This document shows positions 31,741-37,015 of a stretch of DNA of 37,015 nt, piece by piece (positions within the stretch are counted from its first letter, which is position 1; every line of letters starts with the position of its first letter). A program made the translations under genes and the position numbers. The notes below the pieces were generated by a model. The model made no database searches, had not been told where the DNA came from, and saw only the letters and a list, made by a program, of their open reading frames with translations. The stretch lies in assembly GCA_036511595.1 (NCBI GenBank), contig DATCBY010000006.1:1-37015 (forward strand). The letters run 5' to 3'. The DNA comes from DASZQY01 sp036511595 (GTDB lineage: Bacteria > Pseudomonadota > Alphaproteobacteria > Rhizobiales > Kaistiaceae).

Positions 31741-32208
31741 ATGAAGCGGGAAATTTTCCAACTGCGTGAAGCGCTTCTCGATCTTACCGGCGTGCTGAAC
31801 CGCCCGCAGCCGGACGCCGCACTCATCGCCGCGGCCGGCGTCGACCTCGACCGGGCGCTGTTCCCGCTGCTGGCCCGCGTCGAGCGCAGGGGGCCGCTGG
31901 GCATCGGCGAGCTCGCGGAATTGTCGGGGCGCGACTACACGACGGTCAGCCGGCAGGTTACGAAACTTGAGGCGAGGGGGCTCGTCGTCCGTCAGGCGAA
32001 CAAGGACGACGCCCGTACCAGGGAAGTCGCGATCACAAGAAAGGGGCGGGCAATGACGCGTGCGCTTGATGGGGCGCGCGAGAGGATCATGACGTCGCTG
32101 CTGGCGAACTGGGACAGGCGGGAGGTCGCCGAGCTGGCGCGGCTTCTGCGTAAATTCGCCGACGACGCGCTGAATTTCGTGCGCGCGGAAAAATCCCGGT
32201 CCGCGTGA
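31741..32208 (+). CDS. MarR-family transcriptional regulator
   Basis: The 155-residue winged-helix regulator has the MarR layout: first helix with LREALLDLTGVLNRP, recognition region GIGELAELSGRDYTTVSRQV then TKLEARGLVVRQANKDDART with the wing DDARTREVAITRKGR, and C-terminal dimerisation helices (EVAELARLLRKFADDALNFV). GGGAGAGGG precedes ATG 31741. It is divergent from a quinone reductase gene, a common pairing in electrophile or oxidant sensing. No clear Cys sensor is present. Probably autoregulated at the palindrome. Confidence 0.9.
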   Translation: MKREIFQLREALLDLTGVLNRPQPDAALIAAAGVDLDRALFPLLARVERRGPLGIGELAELSGRDYTTVSRQVTKLEARGLVVRQANKDDARTREVAITRKGRAMTRALDGARERIMTSLLANWDRREVAELARLLRKFADDALNFVRAEKSRSA

Positions 32209-32215
32209 ACGCCGT

Positions 32216-33121
32216 TCAGTGTTTCTTCGGCTCGTCGAGCAAGGCGCGGGCCGCGGCGGCGAAATCCTTGCCGAGATCGGGACGCGCGAGCGCGAAGGCG
32301 ACGTTCGCCGACAGGAAGCCCAGCTTGGAACCGCAGTCGAAGGTGCGCCCCTTGAAGCGCGTACCGTAGAAAGACTCGCTCTTCGCCAGTTCGATCATCG
32401 CGTCGGTCAACTGGATCTCGTTGCCGGCGCCGCGCGCGTGACGGCCGAGGTGCTCGAAGATCGTCGGCTGCAGGATGTAGCGACCGTTGATGAACAGGTT
32501 GGAAGGCGCATCGGCCGGCTTCGGCTTCTCCACCATCGCCGTGATGCGGAAAGCTTCGCCGGCGGCTTTCTCGCCAACGCCAACGATGCCGTAGTGGTGG
32601 GTCATCTGCGGATCGGCTGCCTCGACGGCAATGATGTTGCCGCCAGTCTGGCGATAAACCTCGACCATCTGGGCGAGGCAACCCGGCTCGCCCTGCATGA
32701 TCATGTCGGGCAGCAGCACCGCGAACGGTTCGTTGCCGACGATGTCGCGGGCGCACCACACCGCATGACCCAGACCGTGCGGCACCTGCTGGCGGGTGAA
32801 ACTGGTCATGCCGGGCGAGGGGAGGTCGCGCGCGAGCTCGGCCAGCGCCTCCGTGCGACCGCGCTCCTTGAGCGTCGCCTCAAGCTCGGTCGCTTGGTCG
32901 AAATGATCCTCGATAACGCCCTTGTTGCGGCCGGTGACGAAGATGCAATGCTCGATGCCGGCCGCCCGCGCCTCGTCGACGACATACTGGATGAGCGGTC
33001 GGTCGACGACGGTCAGCATTTCCTTCGGCATCGCCTTGGTGGCGGGAAGGAAGCGCGTGCCGAGGCCAGCGACGGGGAAAACGGCTTTGCGGATGGGCGG
33101 CTGCATGGGCTTGGCTACCAT
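32216..33121 (-). CDS. galU: UTP-glucose-1-phosphate uridylyltransferase
   Basis: The 301-residue enzyme has the nucleotidyltransferase start KAVFPVAGLGTRFLPATKAM then PKEML, then VDRPLIQYVVDEARAAGIEH and FVTGRNKGVIEDHFD. PHGLGHAVWCARDIVGNEPF then AVLLPDD-like AVLLPDMIM, MVEKPKPADAPSNLFINGRY and TFDCGSKLGFL follow. It makes UDP-glucose for envelope polysaccharides and glycolipids. It converges on marR (7 bp gap) and is divergent from galE, with 113 bp between. Confidence 0.95.
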   Translation of the reverse strand: MVAKPMQPPIRKAVFPVAGLGTRFLPATKAMPKEMLTVVDRPLIQYVVDEARAAGIEHCIFVTGRNKGVIEDHFDQATELEATLKERGRTEALAELARDLPSPGMTSFTRQQVPHGLGHAVWCARDIVGNEPFAVLLPDMIMQGEPGCLAQMVEVYRQTGGNIIAVEAADPQMTHHYGIVGVGEKAAGEAFRITAMVEKPKPADAPSNLFINGRYILQPTIFEHLGRHARGAGNEIQLTDAMIELAKSESFYGTRFKGRTFDCGSKLGFLSANVAFALARPDLGKDFAAAARALLDEPKKH

Positions 33122-33234
33122 GAAACGCGGGATTGGGCGCGGGGTTCCGGGCGAAAGAGCCTGTCAATAATCTATGGTTATGACTAGGCCGTTGCGAAAT
33201 CCCTCCGAAGCCCAGTTTGTCGCATGAGTGTCGA

Positions 33235-34227
33235 ATGAGCGTTCTGGTCACCGGCGGCGCCGGCTACATCGGCAGCCATATGGTCTGGCAACTGGTCGAT
33301 GCCGGCGAGGACGTCGTCGTTCTCGACAACCTCACCACCGGCTTCGATTGGGCGATAGCGCCCGAAGCGAAGCTCGTTCACGGCGATGTCGGTGACGAGG
33401 TGCTGGTCGGCGGCATCATCGCCGAGCACAAGGTCGAAGCCATCGTTCATTTTGCCGGCTCGATCATCGTGCCGGAATCGGTCGCCGATCCGCTCGGCTA
33501 CTACCTCAACAACACGGTGAAATCGCGCGCCCTCATCGCGGCGGCGGTGAAGGGCGGCGTCCGCCACTTCATCTTTTCCTCGACAGCGGCCGTCTATGGC
33601 ACGCCGAAGGTCACTCCAGTCCCTGAGAACGCGGTCCTCAATCCGGAGTCACCCTACGGCCGCTCCAAGCTGATGACCGAGGCGATGCTCGCCGACACCT
33701 CCGTCGCGCACGGCCTTGCCTACGTCGCGCTTCGCTATTTCAACGTCGCCGGCGCCGACCCCAAGGGACGTACCGGACAGTCGACCCGGGGCGCCACGCA
33801 TCTCATCAAGGTCGCTTGCGAAACGGCACTCGGCAAGCGCGACGCGATCACTGTCTTCGGTACCGACTATCCGACCGCCGACGGTACCTGCGTGCGCGAC
33901 TATATCCATGTCAGCGATCTGGTCGCCGCCCACTCCGAGGCGCTCCGGCATCTTCGCGCCGGCGGCCGCAGCTTGGTCGCCAACTGCGGCTACGGGCGCG
34001 GATACTCCGTGCTGGAGGTGATAGATACCGTGCGGCGCGTGTCCGGGCGCGATTTCAAGGTCGTCGCCGGGCCGCGCCGTCCAGGCGATCCGACCGCAAT
34101 CGTCGCCGACAATGCCTTGATAACCGCCGAATTCGGCTGGAAACCCCGTTACGACGACCTCGCCGGGATCGTCGGCAACGCGCTGTCCTGGGAGCACGCG
34201 CTCGGCCGCCGCAATCGCCGCGACTGA
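33235..34227 (+). CDS. galE: UDP-glucose 4-epimerase
   Basis: The 330-residue extended short-chain dehydrogenase has the NAD fold VLVTGGAGYIGSHMVWQL, HFAGSIIVPESVADPLGYY, catalytic Ser-Tyr-Lys (FSSTAAVYG and SPYGRSKLM), YFNVAGADPKGRTGQS and DYPTADGTCVRDYIHVSDLV. These are specific for GalE. It interconverts UDP-glucose and UDP-galactose, using the product of the neighbouring GalU. ATG 33235 fits the family start; an upstream TTG at 33217 would add six residues. The Shine-Dalgarno is weak. Confidence 0.95.
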   Translation: MSVLVTGGAGYIGSHMVWQLVDAGEDVVVLDNLTTGFDWAIAPEAKLVHGDVGDEVLVGGIIAEHKVEAIVHFAGSIIVPESVADPLGYYLNNTVKSRALIAAAVKGGVRHFIFSSTAAVYGTPKVTPVPENAVLNPESPYGRSKLMTEAMLADTSVAHGLAYVALRYFNVAGADPKGRTGQSTRGATHLIKVACETALGKRDAITVFGTDYPTADGTCVRDYIHVSDLVAAHSEALRHLRAGGRSLVANCGYGRGYSVLEVIDTVRRVSGRDFKVVAGPRRPGDPTAIVADNALITAEFGWKPRYDDLAGIVGNALSWEHALGRRNRRD

Positions 34228-34290
34228 GGCTCCCGGCCGGCGTTGGTGATAGGGTCAGGCGAACCGCCAACCGCTCACAACGAGGCCGGC

Positions 34291-35490
34291 TTGCGCATCC
34301 GCTTCTTCGCTTTTGCCGCTCTGCTGCTCGCTGCGCTTTGCCTGGAGCCCCAGGCCGCCTTCAGCCAGACGCCGCAGGCGTGGGTCGCCTCGTTCTGGCT
34401 GCAGGCGAAAGCCGCCGGCATCCGCCGGCCGATCTTCGACGCGGCGCTCGGCAACTTCCAGCCTGACCCGGACGTGCTGAAGCGCGCTTCGGCGCAGGCG
34501 GAATTCAACATGGCGATCTGGGACTACATGGACCAGATGGTCTCCGACGAGCGCCTGTCAGCCGGCAAGGCGGCGCTCGCCTCCGATGCAAGTATCCTCG
34601 CCCGGGTCGAGAAGCAGTACGGCGTTGATCGCTACGTCGTGCTCGCCATCTGGGGGATCGAGAGCCACTACGGCGCAGTGCTCTCCAATCCACGTCTGTT
34701 CAAGAACACGATCCCGTCGTTGGCTACGCTCGCCTATGCGGGCGGCAAGATGGCGACCTTCGGCCGGCAGCAACTCGTCGCCGCGCTGAAGATTATCCAG
34801 CGCGGCGACATCACGCTCGCCGGCATGACGGGCTCGTGGGCCGGCGCGATGGGGCAAACGCAATTCATCCCGACCACCTACGAAGCCTACGCCGTCGATT
34901 TCGACGGCGATGGCAAGCGCAACATCTGGACTTCGACCGCAGACGCGCTGGCATCGACCGCCAACTACCTGCGCGCCTCGGGTTGGCAGACCGGCGAAAC
35001 ATGGGGTTACGAGGTGAGCGTCCCGGCGGGTTTCGCTGGCAAGGGCCAGCACCCGGTAGGCTGGTGGGCGTTCCACGGTGTCAAACGTGCGAGCGGCGGC
35101 GCCTTCCCGCGGCCTGCCGACGCGGCGGTGCTCTATGCTCCCAGCGGCGCCGTCGGTCCGAAATTCCTGCTGCTGGCCAATTTCCGCGTCATCAAGCGCT
35201 ACAACAACGCCGACAGCTACGCGCTGGCCGTCGGTCATCTCGCCGATCGCCTGAGGGGTGGCGGCGATTTCGCCACATCGTGGCCGGCGCACGAGGCGCC
35301 GCTGTCACAGGATGAAGCGATGCAACTGCAGGCCGAATTGACCGTGGCGGGCTTCTACAACGGTCCGATCGACGGCGACCTCGGCAGCGGCAGCCGTGAT
35401 GCCATCCGCGGTTACCAGCGCGCCATCGGACAAAATCCCGACGGGGTGCCCCGCCGGGCCTTGTTGCAGAGGCTGCAGGGCGCCAAGTAG
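34291..35490 (+). CDS. lytic murein transglycosylase (MltB-type) with peptidoglycan-binding domain
   Basis: The 399-residue exported enzyme starts at TTG 34291, with GAGG five bases upstream; this gives a clean signal peptide (RIRFFAFAALLLAALC, then QAAFSQ). A GTG at 34243 would precede it with 16 extra residues. The SLT_2 catalytic domain has VLAIWGIESHYGAVL (catalytic Glu), MTGSWAGAMGQTQFIPTTYE, and YAVDFDGDGKRNIW. A C-terminal peptidoglycan-binding domain is LQAELTVAGFYNGPIDGDLG then SRDAIRGYQ. It cleaves murein glycan strands. No lipobox Cys was seen. The DUF459 gene starts 8 bp after its stop. Confidence 0.92.
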   Translation: MRIRFFAFAALLLAALCLEPQAAFSQTPQAWVASFWLQAKAAGIRRPIFDAALGNFQPDPDVLKRASAQAEFNMAIWDYMDQMVSDERLSAGKAALASDASILARVEKQYGVDRYVVLAIWGIESHYGAVLSNPRLFKNTIPSLATLAYAGGKMATFGRQQLVAALKIIQRGDITLAGMTGSWAGAMGQTQFIPTTYEAYAVDFDGDGKRNIWTSTADALASTANYLRASGWQTGETWGYEVSVPAGFAGKGQHPVGWWAFHGVKRASGGAFPRPADAAVLYAPSGAVGPKFLLLANFRVIKRYNNADSYALAVGHLADRLRGGGDFATSWPAHEAPLSQDEAMQLQAELTVAGFYNGPIDGDLGSGSRDAIRGYQRAIGQNPDGVPRRALLQRLQGAK

Positions 35491-35498
35491 GATCGGTC

Positions 35499-36788
35499 AT
35501 GGCTCGTTTCCGTCCCCCGAACCCGCGCGCCCGTGCGGCCGTCCTGGCGCTGTTGGCGCTGGCCGTCCTGGTGCCGGTGGACTTCGCGCGGTCGCAGGAT
35601 CTCATTCCGCCGGGCGATATCGGAAGGGGGAGTTCCCGCCACCAGCAGCAATATTACCAACCGCCACGCAGCGGCGGCTTTCTGGACTTTCTCTTCGGCC
35701 CGAGCCTCCTGGCGCCGTTCCGTGGGCCGCCGCAAAGCTCGGCGCCGCCGCCTGAATCGATACAGCCTTCCGAGCCGCCGGTGCCGACGGTCGTGATCCT
35801 GCCGAAGGACAAGGCCGCCAAGAAGATCCTGGTGCTCGGCGATTTCGTAGCCGACGGAATCGGCTGGGGGCTGGACCAGACGTTTGCCGACGAGCCGAAG
35901 CTGGCCATCATCGACGACGCCAATACCAACATGGGACTGGCGCGTCCGGACTACTACGACCTCAATGCCGAGCTGCCGAAGATACTCAACGACCAGAAGC
36001 CCGACATCGTCGTGGTGGCGCTGGGTGCCAACGACCGCCAGGAAATGCGCATCGACGGTGCTCGCGTCGCCACCCATTCCGAGGCTTGGGAGACACCCTA
36101 CGTCCAGCGCATCAAGGCGATCACGAGCACGCTCAAGGTGTACGGCCGACCCTTCTTCTGGGTGAGCGCGCCGCCCATGCGGCTGGCCACGGCCGGGCGC
36201 GACATGGCTTACCTCAACGAATTCTACAAGCCGCCGGTGGCGGAGGCTGGCGGCTACTTCGTCGATATCTGGGATGGCTTCACCAGTGACGAAGGCAACT
36301 ACATCTCGTCCGGCGCCGACGTGAACGGGCAGTTGCGCGCGCTGCGCACCTCCGACGGCATCAACTTCACCCGCGCCGGTCGGCTGAAGCTTGCCTTCTA
36401 CGTCGAGCGCGAGATCCGTCGGCAGACGGGCCTCGGCGAAGGCGCCGTGGACCTCCTCGCTTCGACCAATCAGAACAGCCAGGTCGAAATCGGTCCGGAT
36501 GGGCAGAAGCGTCTTGTCGGGCCGGTGATCTCACTCAGCGACCCTCTGCCCGGGGCGAGCGACGTGCTCGCGGGCGGGTCGGGACCGGCGCCGCTCGTCA
36601 GGAAAACGGCCGAGTCGGCGCAGTATCTCATGATCGTCAAGGGCGAGGCGCCGCCGCCAGTCGCCGGTCGCGCCGACAATTTCGTCTGGCCACCACGGAC
36701 CTCTCCGCCGCCGGCGGCTGCTGCGACAGCCCCGGCAGCGACATTGGTGACGCCGCCGGCCGCCTCTCCGGGTGCTCCCGCAAACTAG
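35499..36788 (+). CDS. DUF459 SGNH-like periplasmic protein, catalytic Ser and His replaced
   Basis: The 429-residue protein has a signal peptide (ARAAVLALLALAVLVPVDFA), a Gln/Pro-rich stretch, then a DUF459 (COG2845) SGNH-like domain from ~105 to ~305. Block I reads ILVLGDFVADG where active SGNH enzymes have GDS. Block III VALGANDRQEM is intact. Block V reads SDGINFTRAG where a D-x-x-H is expected. The nucleophile and the base both appear to be lost, so it is likely non-hydrolytic. The C-terminus is a Pro/Ala-rich tail. It forms an operon with the transglycosylase, suggesting a cell-wall role (inferred). Confidence 0.85.
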   Translation: MARFRPPNPRARAAVLALLALAVLVPVDFARSQDLIPPGDIGRGSSRHQQQYYQPPRSGGFLDFLFGPSLLAPFRGPPQSSAPPPESIQPSEPPVPTVVILPKDKAAKKILVLGDFVADGIGWGLDQTFADEPKLAIIDDANTNMGLARPDYYDLNAELPKILNDQKPDIVVVALGANDRQEMRIDGARVATHSEAWETPYVQRIKAITSTLKVYGRPFFWVSAPPMRLATAGRDMAYLNEFYKPPVAEAGGYFVDIWDGFTSDEGNYISSGADVNGQLRALRTSDGINFTRAGRLKLAFYVEREIRRQTGLGEGAVDLLASTNQNSQVEIGPDGQKRLVGPVISLSDPLPGASDVLAGGSGPAPLVRKTAESAQYLMIVKGEAPPPVAGRADNFVWPPRTSPPPAAAATAPAATLVTPPAASPGAPAN

Positions 36789-36847
36789 TTTCCGGCCGCA
36801 GGCCGCCTGCTCTAAGCGACCTATAAACAATCAGGGAAGGCGCGAGC

Positions 36848-37015
36848 ATGGAGATCATTTCAATGCCAAGATTCCTGGCAAACCTCCCTGTCGTGGCTGC
36901 GACTTTTGCGGCCGCGGTCCTCGCCGCATCGGCCGCCGTCGCGGCACCCAGCGGTGACACGATCCCGACCGCCGCTGGTCCGGTGGCCCTCCATGCCATC
37001 CATCACGCGGCGCTG
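36848..37015 (+). CDS. exported protein, probable MBL-fold hydrolase (3' end outside window)
   Basis: The first 56 residues are visible. GGGAAGG lies upstream of ATG 36848. The signal peptide is LPVVAATFAAAVLAASAAVA followed by APSGDT. The mature start IPTAAGPVALHAIHHAAL resembles the first strand of periplasmic UlaG-like metallo-beta-lactamase-fold proteins ('...GPVxIHPIxHAxxxL...'). The motif HxHxDH would lie beyond the window. The identification rests on very little sequence. Confidence 0.4.
   Translation, partial: MEIISMPRFLANLPVVAATFAAAVLAASAAVAAPSGDTIPTAAGPVALHAIHHAAL

Noticed and set aside
33122..33234. Minus-strand TTGACA in the galU-galE gap as a galU promoter
   Set aside because: No -10 at a suitable distance.

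Overview
This is a GC-rich chromosomal window that reads as an alphaproteobacterium, most likely of the order Hyphomicrobiales (rhizobia and relatives). The pointers are homospermidine synthase with a eukaryote-like ornithine decarboxylase, families common in that order (DUF2937, DUF1007, DUF2277, DUF459, a WD40 gene next to a CobW-type GTPase), a CtrA-type box, and the galU / lytic transglycosylase / DUF459 neighbourhood. I cannot name a genus. No rRNA, tRNA, CRISPR array, insertion sequence, phage gene or defence system was seen; this is mostly housekeeping and surface/metal-homeostasis DNA.

Layout. 1-5.6 kb: the tail of a YbjN-like gene, a secreted NTF2-like protein, a badly decayed YadA-type trimeric autotransporter pseudogene with a CtrA-type box upstream, a self-regulated tetR/hydrolase operon, and a VOC-fold protein. 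5.7-8.7 kb: a His-rich CobW-family GTPase, a WD40 protein, a DUF2937 membrane protein and a GGDEF gene reduced to its two ends. 8.8-14.7 kb: type II NADH dehydrogenase, homospermidine synthase, an M3 peptidase, a secreted protein with three LNPQPLPP repeats, and MsrB. 14.7-18.9 kb (all minus): ornithine decarboxylase behind a long leader, a GNAT enzyme, CopC, a frameshifted CopD, a molbindin and a secreted protein coupled to it. 19-22.2 kb: a cupin, an ArsR-SRPBCC-SRPBCC operon and a gamma-glutamyltransferase-like enzyme. 22.3-28.2 kb: DUF1007 plus NicO nickel/cobalt transporter, a class I amidotransferase-like hydrolase, DUF2277, ferrochelatase, and QmcA plus NfeD. 28.2-37 kb: arabinose-5-phosphate isomerase, an outer-membrane barrel, a frameshifted quinone oxidoreductase divergent from a MarR regulator, GalU and GalE, an MltB-type transglycosylase, a DUF459 protein that lacks key SGNH residues, and the start of a probable MBL-fold exported protein.

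How the genes fit together. Ornithine decarboxylase makes putrescine, which homospermidine synthase converts to homospermidine. DUF1007/NicO, the CobW GTPase, CopC/CopD and molbindin form a metal-handling theme (Ni/Co, Zn-type, Cu, Mo). KdsD (Kdo precursor), GalU, GalE and the transglycosylase serve the envelope. Four local regulators or metal-binding proteins (TetR, ArsR, MarR, molbindin) each sit beside an inverted repeat that overlaps or adjoins a promoter or start region.

Most worth a second look: the tripled LNPQPLPP protein; the ~380-nt odc leader (candidate speF-type RNA); the leaderless-looking arsR promoter/operator; the inactive-looking SGNH protein; the molbindin-coupled secreted protein; and the repeated use of one shared CTAG as the stop codon of both genes in four of eight convergent pairs. 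Four genes are broken (adhesin, GGDEF, copD, quinone oxidoreductase); only the first two are clearly beyond a single sequencing error.
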